Below, piece after piece: positions 47,055 to 56,716 of a DNA stretch of 64,000 nt. The notes below the pieces were generated by a model. The model searched no databases, was not told the origin of the DNA, and saw nothing but the letters and a program-made list of their open reading frames with translations. Both the position numbers and the translations under genes were made by a program. The stretch's first letter is position 1. Every line of letters starts with the position of its first letter. The stretch is from Pseudomonadota bacterium (lineage in GTDB: Bacteria; Pseudomonadota; Gammaproteobacteria; Burkholderiales; Rhodocyclaceae): the NCBI GenBank assembly GCA_018262095.1, contig JAGTRW010000033.1, forward strand, positions 31,656-95,655. The letters are read 5' to 3'.

Positions 47055-47894
47055 ATGACCGCCGCCCCCGCTCTGCCTGCAATGCTCGAAGCGAATCTCG
47101 CTCGCGCTGCTGCGCTGGTCAATGACCCAGCGCCGGTCAGCGTCGCTGCGAGTGAGCCGCTCTACCTGGGAATCGACCTGGGGACCAGCGACGTGGTAAC
47201 CATGGCGGTCGACGCGCAAGGCGTTCCGGTCGCGGTCTGCCTCGAATGGGCCGACGTCGTTCGCGACGGCGTCGTGCTGGCTTTCTTCGAGGCGGTGCAG
47301 ATCGTTCGCGCGCAGGTTAGAGAAATCGAGGCCAAGCTCGGACGGCGCTTCACGCACGCCGCGACGTCGTTCCCGCCGGGAACCGATCCGCGCATCTCGG
47401 CCAACGTCATCGAAGCCGCCGGCCTCTCAGTTTCGGCGATCATCGACGAGCCGTCGGCGGTCGCCAGCCTGCTCGGAATCGAGCGCGGCGCGGTCGTCGA
47501 CATCGGCGGCGGAACGACCGGCGTCGCGCTGATCGAGAACGGCCAGGTCGTCTATTCGGGCGACGAAGCGACCGGCGGAACGCACGTTACCTTGGTCATC
47601 GCCGGTGCGCTCAGGAAGAGCATCGCCGACGCCGAAGCCTTCAAGCGCGAACGCGGTCACGAGGCGTGGGGAATCGTTCGGCCGGTATTCGAGAAGATGA
47701 GCGACATCGTCGATCAGCACCTCAAAGGCCACGCGCCGGTCGACACGCTTTATCTGTCGGGCGGTTCGTGCGCGCTGCCCGGCGTCCGCGAGCTCTTCGC
47801 GCAAGCCTTCCCGGCCGCCAGCGTGATCCTGCCGCAAAATTGCCTGTACCTCACACCGCTGGCGATCGCCGCCACCGCGCGGGGGCAACAATGA
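47055..47894 (+). CDS. eutJ: EutJ actin/Hsp70-like protein
   Basis: 279 aa with an actin-type ATPase fold: phosphate-1 GIDLGTSDVV, phosphate-2 VVDIGGGTTGVAL and adenosine-type LSGGSCALPGV. A presumed chaperone for enzyme maturation or reactivation in the pathway; its exact role is not established. It is followed by the PduS-like gene with an ATGA overlap. Confidence 0.92.
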   Translation: MTAAPALPAMLEANLARAAALVNDPAPVSVAASEPLYLGIDLGTSDVVTMAVDAQGVPVAVCLEWADVVRDGVVLAFFEAVQIVRAQVREIEAKLGRRFTHAATSFPPGTDPRISANVIEAAGLSVSAIIDEPSAVASLLGIERGAVVDIGGGTTGVALIENGQVVYSGDEATGGTHVTLVIAGALRKSIADAEAFKRERGHEAWGIVRPVFEKMSDIVDQHLKGHAPVDTLYLSGGSCALPGVRELFAQAFPAASVILPQNCLYLTPLAIAATARGQQ

Positions 47895-48988
47895 TCGCCG
47901 GCGCCAAGCTCCAGGCAATCGCCGACTGCGCTCGTGCCGCCGGCGTCGTCGGCGCCGGCGGCGGCGGTTTCTCGCTGGCCGACAAGCTGCTGGCACGCCC
48001 CTACCGCACGCTGATCATCAACGCCGCGCAGAGCGAGCCGCTCTTCTGCAAGGATTGGGCGGCACTGGCGCAATACGGCGACTGCGTTCTCGCCGGTGGC
48101 GAGCTGCTACGCGAAGCGCTGGGACTTGCCAAGATTTTTCTGGCGACGCGCGACGAATTCTCGGCAGCGCTTCCCGACCTCGCGGCGAGCGCGCGCCAAT
48201 ACAAGATCACGGTCGCGCGTCTTCCCGACCTCTATCCGCTCGGCTACGAAAAAATCCTCAAGCGCGAGTTGCTGGCGATCCCAATCGACAGCACCGGACC
48301 CGACGACGTGCTGGTGATCAACGCCGAGACACTGCGCAACCTGTCGTGGGCGGTTCTGCGACAACGCCCGGTCACCACCAAGCTGATCACGCTGGCCGGC
48401 GCGGTGGCGCACCCCATCAGCCTCGAAGTGCCGATCGGCACGTCGTTCGCCGACTGCCTGGCGCACGCCGGCGGCGCCACCTGTGCGCACTACGCGCTGT
48501 TCCACAACGGCGTGCTGGCGGGCCGGACGGTCGATCCGGCGCGCTCCTGGGTCGGCGCGACGACGCTCGGTTACGTGCTGCTGCCGCTTGGCCACTCGGC
48601 GGCGCAGGCGCCGGCAGCGAGCGAGGCGACCGCGCAGCGCCTGGCGCAGCGCCGCGCCGCGTTCCTCGCGAGCACGCTCGCCGGCCGCACGCAGGCGATG
48701 AGCGCCGCCTACGCGCTCTTTGACCTGACGGCCTACCGGCGCGCGCGACCGCTCTTCCACCGATTGTCGGCCGACGAGCTGCCGGCGCAGCTGCGCATCA
48801 CGTCGGGCAGCGAGAGTTTTCAAGCTTGCGTCGCCGCCGGCGACACGCTGCGGCGCGGCCAGGCGATCGCGACGCACGCTGACGGCGTGATGGTGCACGC
48901 CAGCGTCGGCGGCCGCGTCGAAGCGGCCGACAGCCAGGCCATCGTAATCAACCGCAGTGCGGCAGCCGACGAGGAAGCGCCAAGATGA
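47891..48988 (+). CDS. PduS/RnfC-like protein lacking iron-sulfur ligands
   Basis: 365 aa. The N-terminal part begins like PduS (ARAAGVVGAGGGGF), followed by an SLBB-like segment (LAGAVAHPISLEVPIGTSFADCL) and ending in a barrel-sandwich domain (GDTLRRGQAIATHADGVMVHASVGGRVEA). The CxxCxxCxxxC clusters that hold two [4Fe-4S] centres in PduS are missing; at that place there is an Ala/Arg-rich helical stretch. It may bind flavin or corrinoid or be a structural partner of the complete PduS encoded at 55390. Enteric eut operons have no gene here. The start overlaps eutJ and the end overlaps eutG, so it is under the same translation control. Confidence 0.8.
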   Translation: MIAGAKLQAIADCARAAGVVGAGGGGFSLADKLLARPYRTLIINAAQSEPLFCKDWAALAQYGDCVLAGGELLREALGLAKIFLATRDEFSAALPDLAASARQYKITVARLPDLYPLGYEKILKRELLAIPIDSTGPDDVLVINAETLRNLSWAVLRQRPVTTKLITLAGAVAHPISLEVPIGTSFADCLAHAGGATCAHYALFHNGVLAGRTVDPARSWVGATTLGYVLLPLGHSAAQAPAASEATAQRLAQRRAAFLASTLAGRTQAMSAAYALFDLTAYRRARPLFHRLSADELPAQLRITSGSESFQACVAAGDTLRRGQAIATHADGVMVHASVGGRVEAADSQAIVINRSAAADEEAPR

Positions 48989-50211
48989 TGCAGGAAAGCG
49001 AAGTCGCCAAGGTCATCACGCATACCGTCGATATGATGAATGCGCTGTCGGTGCGCCAGTTCAGCCTGCCGCCCAACACCTACATCGGCGCCGGCGCGAT
49101 TGGGCGCACCGGCGAGGCGATCGAGAAATGCGGCGTGCATCGGGTGCTGGTGCTCACCGACGAGTCCTTGCAGAAGATGGGGCTGCCCGAGGGGATGTAC
49201 CGCGCGCTCAAGTATTCAAAAATCGACTACAGCGTTTTCTGCATGAAGATCGGCGAACCGAAGAGCGACGACGTCGAGGCCGCCGCACGCCAGGCCGCCG
49301 AGTCGGGCTGCGGCGCCATCGTCGCTTTCGGCGGCGGCTCGGCGCTCGACGCCGCCAAGGCCGTCGCGCTGCTGCTCGCCAACCCCGGCAACAGCGTCAG
49401 CGACCTCGAACAGGCCGACCACATCGTTCCGCGCAGCATGCCGCTGGTCGCCGTGCCGACCACCGCCGGCACCGGCTCGGAAGCGACCACCGTGACGGTG
49501 ATCACCGACAGCGTTCGCCATGTCAAGCGGCTCTTGGTGCATGACTCGCTGATGCCGGATCTCGCGATCATCGACGCCTGCCTGATGCTCGGCGTTCCGC
49601 GCCACGTCACCGCGGCGACCGGCGTCGACGCGCTGACGCACGCCATCGAGGCCTACGTCGCCAACGGCGCGACGCCGATGACGCAGGCGCTCGCCTATCG
49701 CGCCATCAGCCTGATCGGCGAAGCGCTGCCAATCGTCGTCGGCAAGGGCTCTGACGTCGCGGCGCGCGAATCGATGGCGCTGGCCTCCTATATGGCAGGA
49801 ATCGCTTTCTCCAATGCCGGGCTCGGCCTCTGCCACGCGATGGCGCACCAGATCGGCGCCACCTACAATATCCCGCACGGCGTCGCCAACGCCATCATGC
49901 TGCCTTCGGTGATGCACTACAACCAGTTGGTGTGCAAGAAGAGCTACCCGGAAATCGGTCTGGCGCTGACCGGGCGAATGATGGACGCCGCCGAATCGAT
50001 TCGCTGCGTGCAACAGCTGATCGTCGACGTCGACCTGCCGGCCAACCTGGTCGAAGCCGGCGCGCGCCAGCAGGATTTTGCGCGCCTCGCCGAAGACGCG
50101 CTCAAGGATCCTTGCCTGGCGGCCAATCCGCGCAGCGCCGACCAGGCGCAGATCGTCGCCGTCTTCCAGCATGCCTACCAGCGCGCCGGGCGCAACGGGA
50201 ACGCCGGATGA
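48985..50211 (+). CDS. eutG: EutG iron-containing alcohol dehydrogenase
   Basis: 408 aa. Reduces acetaldehyde to ethanol with NADH, recycling NAD+ within the shell. An N-terminal helix (VAKVITHTVDMM) may be a targeting peptide. The Fe-ADH core has AFGGGSALDAAKA, VPTTAGTGSEATT and metal-binding segments DALTHAIEAY and GLGLCHAMAHQIG then PHGVANAI. It overlaps the PduS-like gene by 4 nt and eutA by 4 nt. Confidence 0.94.
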   Translation: MMQESEVAKVITHTVDMMNALSVRQFSLPPNTYIGAGAIGRTGEAIEKCGVHRVLVLTDESLQKMGLPEGMYRALKYSKIDYSVFCMKIGEPKSDDVEAAARQAAESGCGAIVAFGGGSALDAAKAVALLLANPGNSVSDLEQADHIVPRSMPLVAVPTTAGTGSEATTVTVITDSVRHVKRLLVHDSLMPDLAIIDACLMLGVPRHVTAATGVDALTHAIEAYVANGATPMTQALAYRAISLIGEALPIVVGKGSDVAARESMALASYMAGIAFSNAGLGLCHAMAHQIGATYNIPHGVANAIMLPSVMHYNQLVCKKSYPEIGLALTGRMMDAAESIRCVQQLIVDVDLPANLVEAGARQQDFARLAEDALKDPCLAANPRSADQAQIVAVFQHAYQRAGRNGNAG

Positions 50212-51620
50212 ACACGCGCCGCTTGCTCTCGGTCGGCATCGACGTCGGCACGACGACCACGCAGCTGATCTTCTCAGCGCTCGAGGTCACCAACCGCGCG
50301 CCGGTCAACCAGGTGCCGCGCTACGAATTCACGCGCCGCGAGATCATCCATCAAAGCCCGGTGATCTTCACGCCATTCACCGCCGAGCGCAGCGTCGATG
50401 TCGCTGCGCTGCTCGCCTTCATCGACGCGCAGTATGCAGCCGCCAAGATGAGCCGCGGGCAGATCGAATCGGGAGCGATCATCATCACCGGCGAGAGCTC
50501 GAAGACGCGCAACGCGCGAGCGACGATCATGGAAGTCTCCGATCAGCTCGGCGATTTCGTCGTCGCCACCGCCGGCCCGCACCTCGAGGCTATCATCTCG
50601 GCGCGCGGTTCGGGCGCCGCCGAGTATTCGCGCGCCAATGCCGCACAGGTGCTCAATATCGACATCGGCGGCGGCACCTCGAATTACGCCGTATTCGCCG
50701 GCGGACGAGCGATCGACAGCGCCTGCCTCAACGTCGGCGGCCACCTGATCGAGACCGACGAGAACGGTATGGTGAGCCGGGTGCACGAACCGGCGCGGCT
50801 GATCTGCCACGAACTCTTTGGCCCCCAGGATCCGCAGCGACTCACGCTGGCGCAACTCGACGCGGTCGCCGCGCGGATGGCCGGACTGGTCGTCGAAGTG
50901 ATCGCCGGGACGCTGTCACCGCTCGCCCAATCGCTGATGATGACCAGCGCGTTGCGCGAAGCCTATGCCTTCGACGCGGTGTTCATTTCGGGCGGCGTCG
51001 GCGCCTGTCTCTACCATCCCGAAGCGGTCGCCTCGTCTTTCGCTTACCGCGACATCGGCCCGTTGCTGGCGCAATCGTTGAAACCTCTGCTCGACCCGCG
51101 AACGCTGGTCGAACCGGCGCAAACCGTTCGCGCGACGGTGATCGGCGCCGGTGCGCATACGCTGTCGCTGTCGGGCAGCACCATCTGGGTGTCCACCGCC
51201 AGCCTGCCGATCAAGAATCTGCCGGTCGCCCACCCCGCGATACTCGACGTCGCCGGGCTTGGCGATGCCTGGGCGCAGGCGGTTCGCCGGCTAGACCTCG
51301 ACCCGGCGCGCGACGCCTACGCGCTGGCGCTGCCCGAAGCCATCGAACCGCTTTACCGCAACATCGTCGCCATCGCCGCCGAGCTTCTCAGTTTCTGCCG
51401 CCAGAGCGCCGCCGCCAATGCGCATCCGCTGCTGGTGATCTGCGCGCAGGACCTCGGCAAGGCGCTGGGAATGGAATTACAACCGCAGCTTGGCAACCGC
51501 GAACTCGCGGTGATCGATGAAGTACAAACCCGCGAAGGTGACTATCTGGACATCGGCCTGCCGATTTTCAGTGGCAGCCTTCTTCCCGTCACCATCAAAT
51601 CGTTGGCATTCCCGTCCTGA
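50208..51620 (+). CDS. eutA: EutA reactivase of ethanolamine ammonia-lyase
   Basis: 470 aa. Reactivates EutBC by exchanging damaged cobalamin for adenosylcobalamin with ATP hydrolysis. Actin-like phosphate motifs are GIDVGTTTTQLI and NIDIGGGTSNYAVF; VGGHLIETDENG and ISGGVGACLYHP follow. The ATG at 50208 overlaps the eutG stop; the upstream open frame is spurious. Confidence 0.94.
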   Translation: MNTRRLLSVGIDVGTTTTQLIFSALEVTNRAPVNQVPRYEFTRREIIHQSPVIFTPFTAERSVDVAALLAFIDAQYAAAKMSRGQIESGAIIITGESSKTRNARATIMEVSDQLGDFVVATAGPHLEAIISARGSGAAEYSRANAAQVLNIDIGGGTSNYAVFAGGRAIDSACLNVGGHLIETDENGMVSRVHEPARLICHELFGPQDPQRLTLAQLDAVAARMAGLVVEVIAGTLSPLAQSLMMTSALREAYAFDAVFISGGVGACLYHPEAVASSFAYRDIGPLLAQSLKPLLDPRTLVEPAQTVRATVIGAGAHTLSLSGSTIWVSTASLPIKNLPVAHPAILDVAGLGDAWAQAVRRLDLDPARDAYALALPEAIEPLYRNIVAIAAELLSFCRQSAAANAHPLLVICAQDLGKALGMELQPQLGNRELAVIDEVQTREGDYLDIGLPIFSGSLLPVTIKSLAFPS

Positions 51621-51633
51621 GAGGAAGATTTAG

Positions 51634-52995
51634 ATGAAACTCTCCACCCGGCTGTTCGGCCAAACCTACTCGTTTACGAGCGTCAAGGAGGTGTTGGCCA
51701 AGGCCAACGAACCGCGCTCGGGCGACGTGCTCGCCGGCGTCGCGGCGCACAGTTCGCAAGAGCGCATCGCCGCCAAGCACGTGCTCTCCGAATTCACGCT
51801 CGCCGACCTGCGCAACAGTCCGATCATCCCCTACGAAGAAGACTGCGTCACGCGCCTGATCCAGGACGGCGTCAATGAAAGCGCCTACGCCAGGATCAAG
51901 GACTGGAGCGTGTCCGAGCTGCGCGAGTTCGTTCTCTCCGACGAAATCACGCTCGAAGAGCTCGATTACGTACGCAAGGGGCTGACCTCCGAAATGGTCG
52001 CCGCGGTCGCCAAGATCTGCTCGAACGGCGACCTGATGTACGGCGGCAAGAAAATGCCGGTGGTCAAGCGCGCCAACACGACGATCGGTACGCGCAACAC
52101 GCTGTCGTGCCGCCTGCAGCCCAACGACACGCGCGACGACCTCTCGAGCATCGCGGCGCAGATCTACGAAGGGCTGTCGTACGGCACCGGCGACGCGCTG
52201 ATCGGAACCAACCCGGTGACCGACAACGTCGAGAGCGTCACGCGAATCCTCGGGCAGATCTACGAGGTCATCGACAAGCACGAGATCCCGACCCAGGGCT
52301 GCGTTCTCGCGCACGTCACGACGCAGATCGAGGCGATTCGCCGCGGCGCGCCCGGTGGCCTCATCTTCCAGAGCATCTGCGGTTCCGAGAAGGGGCTCAA
52401 GGAATTCGGCGTCACGCTCGAAATGCTCGACGAAGCGCGCGAGGTCGGTCGCCAGTACAACCGCATTTCCGGACCCAACTGCCTTTATTTCGAGACCGGC
52501 CAGGGTTCGGCGCTGTCGGCCAACGCCCACTTCGGCGCCGACCAGGTGACCATGGAAGCGCGCAACTACGGGCTGGCGCGCCACTACGACCCGTTCCTGG
52601 TCAATACCGTGGTCGGCTTCATCGGCCCGGAATACCTCTACAACAGCCGCCAGATCATCCGCGCCGGGCTCGAGGACCACTTCATGGGCAAGCTCTCGGG
52701 AATCTCGATGGGCTGCGACTGCTGCTACACCAACCACGCCGAATCGGATCAGAATTCGAACGAGAACCTGATCATGCTGCTCGCCGCGTCGGGCTGCAAT
52801 TACGTGATGGGAATGCCGATGGGCGACGACATCATGCTCAACTACCAGACCACCGCTTTCCACGACACGGCGACGGTGCGCCAGACGCTGGGGCTGCGGC
52901 CGGCACCGGAATTCGAGGTGTGGCTTGAGAAAAAAGGAATCATGCACGACGGCAAGCTCACCCGCGCGGCGGGCGACGCCTCGATCTTCTTCTAA
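51634..52995 (+). CDS. eutB: Ethanolamine ammonia-lyase large subunit
   Basis: 453 aa, the usual length. The TIM-barrel subunit binds ethanolamine and, with EutC, adenosylcobalamin, forming acetaldehyde and ammonia. Typical segments: [56 protein letters not shown] and [29 protein letters not shown] lies just upstream of the ATG, 13 nt after eutA. Confidence 0.97.
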   Translation: MKLSTRLFGQTYSFTSVKEVLAKANEPRSGDVLAGVAAHSSQERIAAKHVLSEFTLADLRNSPIIPYEEDCVTRLIQDGVNESAYARIKDWSVSELREFVLSDEITLEELDYVRKGLTSEMVAAVAKICSNGDLMYGGKKMPVVKRANTTIGTRNTLSCRLQPNDTRDDLSSIAAQIYEGLSYGTGDALIGTNPVTDNVESVTRILGQIYEVIDKHEIPTQGCVLAHVTTQIEAIRRGAPGGLIFQSICGSEKGLKEFGVTLEMLDEAREVGRQYNRISGPNCLYFETGQGSALSANAHFGADQVTMEARNYGLARHYDPFLVNTVVGFIGPEYLYNSRQIIRAGLEDHFMGKLSGISMGCDCCYTNHAESDQNSNENLIMLLAASGCNYVMGMPMGDDIMLNYQTTAFHDTATVRQTLGLRPAPEFEVWLEKKGIMHDGKLTRAAGDASIFF

Positions 52996-53005
52996 AGAGG
53001 GCATC

Positions 53006-53974
53006 ATGGATCAAAGTGAAATCGACACACTCGTCCACAACGTGCTGCAGCAGATGGGATACGCCGCCGCGCCAGCGGCAAGTGCCTTGGCCGAAGCCGC
53101 TGCTCCGGCAGCGGCGAATGCCTCGGCCACTGCCGCGCCAGCGGCAACTGCCTTGGCCGAAGCTGCGCCTGCGGCCAAAGCCGTGACGGCGGCCAGCGCG
53201 ACGACCGACGACGTGCTGCCCGACCTCGGCAGCGACGAATTCAAGTACTGGATCGGCGTCAAGGAACCCAACAATCTCCAGGTGCTCAAGGAGTTGCGCA
53301 AGAGCACGCAGGCACGCGTCTGCTCGGGGCGCAGCGGACCGCGTCCGCGCACCACGACGCTGCTGCGTTTCCTCGCCGACCACTCGCGCTCGAAGGACAC
53401 CGTGCTCAAGGAAATCTCGGCCGACTGGGTGGCGCGCGCCGGGCTGTTCGAGGTGCAGAGCCAGATCAGCGACAAGGACGAATACCTGACGCGCCCGGAC
53501 AAGGGCCGGCTGCTTTCCGACGCGGCGATCGCAGAAGTGCAGAAGCAGTGCCAGAAGAACCCGCAGGTTCAGGTCGTCGTCTCCGACGGCTTGTCGACCG
53601 ACGCGATCACCGCCAATCTCGACGAAATCCTGCCGCCGCTGCTGAAAGGCCTGAAGAACGCCAACATCGAAGTCGGTACGCCGTTCTTCGTTCGTTACGG
53701 CCGCGTCAAGATCGAGGACCAGATCGGCGAGCTGCTCGGCGCCAAGCTGGTGATCCTGCTGATCGGCGAGCGCCCGGGCCTCGGCCAGTCGGAAAGCCTG
53801 TCGTGCTATCTCGTCTATGCGCCGACCAAGGCCACCGTCGAGGCCGAACGCACCTGCCTGTCGAACATCCACCGCGGCGGGACGCCGCCGGTCGAAGCCG
53901 CCGGCGTCATCGTCGACCTCGCCAAACAGATGCTCACCCAGAAGGTAAGCGGAATCGCGCTTGCCAAACGTTAA
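53006..53974 (+). CDS. eutC: Ethanolamine ammonia-lyase small subunit with repeat linker
   Basis: 322 aa, about 25 longer than enteric EutC. The first 20 residues form the targeting helix ([16 protein letters not shown]). Residues about 21-68 are an Ala-rich linker built from a 22-residue repeat (bases 53066-53097 and 53132-53163 agree at 31 of 32 positions). The catalytic domain begins near 75 and has the cobalamin-binding [13 protein letters not shown] and the [15 protein letters not shown] segment. The ATG at 53006 has AGAGGG upstream. It follows eutB by 10 nt. Confidence 0.95.
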   Translation: MDQSEIDTLVHNVLQQMGYAAAPAASALAEAAAPAAANASATAAPAATALAEAAPAAKAVTAASATTDDVLPDLGSDEFKYWIGVKEPNNLQVLKELRKSTQARVCSGRSGPRPRTTTLLRFLADHSRSKDTVLKEISADWVARAGLFEVQSQISDKDEYLTRPDKGRLLSDAAIAEVQKQCQKNPQVQVVVSDGLSTDAITANLDEILPPLLKGLKNANIEVGTPFFVRYGRVKIEDQIGELLGAKLVILLIGERPGLGQSESLSCYLVYAPTKATVEAERTCLSNIHRGGTPPVEAAGVIVDLAKQMLTQKVSGIALAKR

Positions 53975-53985
53975 GGATCGCCGCC

Positions 53986-54642
53986 ATGTCCACCCTCGAA
54001 CGTATCCGCCCCAGTGTCTGCGCCGTGCGCCTGATCGCCTCGGTGCAGCAGGATTTCAAGAAAAAACTGGGATTGCCCGACCATTTCAACAGCGTCGGTC
54101 TGCTCACCGCCGATTCGGACGACGTCACCTACATCGCCGCCGACGAAGCGACCAAGCACGCCGACGTCGAAGTCATTTCGGGACGCTCGCTCTACGCTGG
54201 CGCCGCGCACAACCCCTCGCCGACCGCCGGCGAGGTGCTGATCATCTTTGGCGGAACGACGCCGGCCGAAGTTCGCGCCGGCCTCGACGCGGCGATCGCG
54301 ACGATCGAAGACGGACCGGCATTCCAGTGGGCTGACGACGCACATAGCGTCGCTTTCCTCGCGCACCTGGTCTCGCGCACCGGCAGCTACCTCGCGAAGC
54401 TCGCCGGCGTTGCGCCCGGCGGTTCGCTCGCCTACCTGATCGCGCCGCCGCTCGAAGCGGCGTACGGCATCGATGCCGCGCTCAAGGCAGCCAATGTGGA
54501 ACTCGCGACCTACATTCCGGCACCGTCGGAAACCAACTATTCCGGTGCTTTCCTGACCGGCGACCAGGCGGCCTGCGCCGCCGCTTGCGCCGCCTTCCGC
54601 GACGCCGTGGTGCAAATCGCCAGCGCACCGCTGGTATGGTGA
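53986..54642 (+). CDS. eutL: Trimeric shell protein EutL
   Basis: 218 aa, matching the usual 219. Two permuted BMC domains form a pseudohexameric trimer with a gated pore. Recognisable: [53 protein letters not shown] and the end [23 protein letters not shown] lies about 8 nt upstream of the ATG at 53986. It overlaps or abuts eutK depending on the start chosen there. Confidence 0.94.
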   Translation: MSTLERIRPSVCAVRLIASVQQDFKKKLGLPDHFNSVGLLTADSDDVTYIAADEATKHADVEVISGRSLYAGAAHNPSPTAGEVLIIFGGTTPAEVRAGLDAAIATIEDGPAFQWADDAHSVAFLAHLVSRTGSYLAKLAGVAPGGSLAYLIAPPLEAAYGIDAALKAANVELATYIPAPSETNYSGAFLTGDQAACAAACAAFRDAVVQIASAPLVW

Positions 54643-54659
54643 TCGAGACGAGCACCGGC

Positions 54660-55244
54660 ATGGCCAATGACACCATCAACTCGCTCGGCTACGTCGAGGT
54701 GCGCGGCTTGGCCGCCGCCATCGAGACCGCCGACGCCATGCTCAAGTGTGCCGAGGTGCGCCTGTTGCGCCAGTTGCTGCGCGACCCGATGCAGACGACG
54801 ATCACCGTCGAAGGCTCGCTCGGCGCCTGCCGCGCCGCGGTCGACGCCGGCCAGGCGGCGGCCACGCGAATGGACGCTTTCGTCGCCAGTCAGGTGATGG
54901 GACGTCCGGCGCGCGACACTGCCGAATTCGTTCTGCGGCTCGCCGAAGCCGGTCGCGAGCCGTTCGGCAGCAAGCCACCGCGCGTGGCAGCAAGCGCCAA
55001 GCCCGCGCCCGAAGCCGTTCAAGCCGCTGCCGAGCTCAAGCAGGTAGACGATGGCGAGAGCGACAAACTGCTCGCCGCGCTCGCCGGAGTCGTCGGCGGC
55101 AGCGGTGCGCAAGCGCTGGCGCGCCGTCTCGGCAGCACCACCGCCAGCGTTCGTCAGCGCCTCGACGCGCTGTGCGAGCGCGGCCAGTTGGTCAAGTGCG
55201 GCGCCCGCTATCGGTTGGCACGAACCGGTGGTAATGAAAAATGA
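54660..55244 (+). CDS. eutK: Shell protein EutK with C-terminal helix-turn-helix
   Basis: About 194 aa. The N-terminal BMC domain (INSLGYVEVRGLAAAIETADAML then VEGSLGACRAAVDAG) is joined by an Ala/Pro-rich linker (about residues 105-130) to a winged-helix-like domain (LARRLGSTTASVRQRLDALCERGQLV) as in enteric EutK, where it is thought to bind nucleic acid or protein. I start at the ATG at 54660, whose sequence aligns with EutK starts; an ATG at 54636, overlapping the eutL stop, is possible. Longer than the enteric protein of about 164 aa because of the linker. Confidence 0.88.
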   Translation: MANDTINSLGYVEVRGLAAAIETADAMLKCAEVRLLRQLLRDPMQTTITVEGSLGACRAAVDAGQAAATRMDAFVASQVMGRPARDTAEFVLRLAEAGREPFGSKPPRVAASAKPAPEAVQAAAELKQVDDGESDKLLAALAGVVGGSGAQALARRLGSTTASVRQRLDALCERGQLVKCGARYRLARTGGNEK

Positions 55245-55260
55245 GCCAGCAAGAAACAGC

Positions 55261-55376
55261 AGACCACGGCGGACACGGCGAAAAAAAGCCGGGTTATGCG
55301 TGTCGGTTCGATCAGCCGAAGATCGTCGTTCAACTCACACAAAGCGCCGTGCCCGCCGTGTTCGCCGTGGTTAAAA
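55261..55376. repeat. Intergenic inverted repeat, copy 4 (G/C-substituted arms)
   Basis: Left arm ACCACGGCGGACACGGCGAA; right arm is three 9-nt units CGCCGTGCC, CGCCGTGTT, CGCCGTGGT (55345-55371) followed by TAAAAAAGG. The arms still pair almost perfectly although AACG of the other copies is GGCG here. It lies between eutK and pduS. Confidence 0.8.
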
Positions 55377-55389
55377 AAGGGTTCACAGA

Positions 55390-56703
55390 ATGAACGCAAT
55401 CAGCGAAAAGGCACGCGAAGCCGGCGTGGTCGGCGCCGGTGGCGCCGGTTTCCCGACGCACGTCAAGCTCGCCGGCCAGGCCGAGATCTATATCGTCAAC
55501 GGCGCCGAATGCGAACCGCTGCTCAAGGTCGATCAGCAGCTGGCAAAAAAATACGCGCGCGAGCTGGTTCGCGGCCTTGAGCTCGCGATGCAGGCGGTCG
55601 GTGCCAAGGAAGGCATCATCGCCATGAAGGCCAAGTACGGCGAGGCGATCGCGATGGTCACGCCGCTGCTCAAGCCCACTATGCGGATGCACATCCTCAA
55701 GGACGTCTATCCGGCCGGCGACGAAGTGATCACCATCTGGCTGGCGACCGGTCGGCGCGTCCCGCCCGCCGGGCTACCCAAGGACGTCGGCGTCGCGGTC
55801 AACAACGTGCTGACGCTGATCAATCTGGCGCGCGCCGTCGACGACGGCACGCCGGTGACCACGCGAACGCTCACCGTCACCGGCGCGGTCGCCCATCCGG
55901 TCACGCTCACCGTACCGATCGGCGTCGCCTTGCGCGAAGTGCTGGCGCTGGCCGGCGGCGCCACGCTCGCCGACGCGGCGTACATCGACGGCGGCCCGAT
56001 GATGGGCAAGCTCGCCGCGTCGCTCGACGCGCCGGTGACCAAGACCACTGGCGGCCTGCTGGTACTGCCCGCCGATCACATCCTGATTCGTCGCCGCACG
56101 GCCAGCGACCGCACCATTCTGGAGAGGGCGCGCACCACCTGCGAGCAATGCCTGCTGTGCACCGAGCTGTGCCCGCGCCACATCATCGGCCACGAATTGC
56201 CGCCGCACCTGATCGTCCGCTCGGTCAATTACCACCACTTCGGTCACCCCTCGACGCTGCTCTCGGCGCTGACCTGCTCCGAATGCGCGGTCTGCGAAGC
56301 GTGGGCGTGTCCGGTCGACATTTCGCCGATGCGGCTCAACAAGATGCTCAAGGTCCAGCTGCGCCAGGAGAATGCGCGCTATACGGGGCCGCTTCACCCC
56401 GCCGACCCGATGGCCGAACACCGCCTGGTTCCGGTTTCGCGCCTGATCGCCAAACTGGCGATCAGCGAATACAACCGCAAGGCGCCGCTCGACGAAACGC
56501 CTTATCAGCCGGCGCGCGTGCTGCTGCCGCTGCGCCAGCACGTCGGCGCGCCGGCGGTGGCCTGCGTCGCCGTTGGCGACACCGTGAGCGCCGGGCAAGC
56601 GATCGCCGAGATTGCGCCGAACGCGCTGGGCGCCAGGATTCACGCCAGCATCAGCGGTCGCGTCGAAGCCATCACCGAATACGCGATCAGCATCGCGGCT
56701 TAA
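55390..56703 (+). CDS. pduS: PduS-type cobalamin reductase/RnfC-like iron-sulfur flavoprotein
   Basis: 437 aa, near the usual 450. The N-terminal flavin/NADH-type domain has AREAGVVGAGGAGFPTHVK and GAECEPLL; an SLBB segment follows (VTGAVAHPVTLTVPIG). Two [4Fe-4S] clusters are held by Cys251/254/257/261 and Cys296/299/302/306; a barrel-sandwich domain closes the protein. In propanediol compartments PduS reduces cobalamin for adenosylation and contacts PduT. Here it is inside a eut operon next to pduT, so it probably feeds EutT, an inference from the Pdu system. Confidence 0.9.
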   Translation: MNAISEKAREAGVVGAGGAGFPTHVKLAGQAEIYIVNGAECEPLLKVDQQLAKKYARELVRGLELAMQAVGAKEGIIAMKAKYGEAIAMVTPLLKPTMRMHILKDVYPAGDEVITIWLATGRRVPPAGLPKDVGVAVNNVLTLINLARAVDDGTPVTTRTLTVTGAVAHPVTLTVPIGVALREVLALAGGATLADAAYIDGGPMMGKLAASLDAPVTKTTGGLLVLPADHILIRRRTASDRTILERARTTCEQCLLCTELCPRHIIGHELPPHLIVRSVNYHHFGHPSTLLSALTCSECAVCEAWACPVDISPMRLNKMLKVQLRQENARYTGPLHPADPMAEHRLVPVSRLIAKLAISEYNRKAPLDETPYQPARVLLPLRQHVGAPAVACVAVGDTVSAGQAIAEIAPNALGARIHASISGRVEAITEYAISIAA

Positions 56704-56716
56704 CAAAGGATAAGAT

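Noticed and set aside
44654..47122. 822-codon minus-strand frame opposite eutM-eutN-eutE
   Set aside because: Antisense shadow of genes with unambiguous homology on the plus strand.
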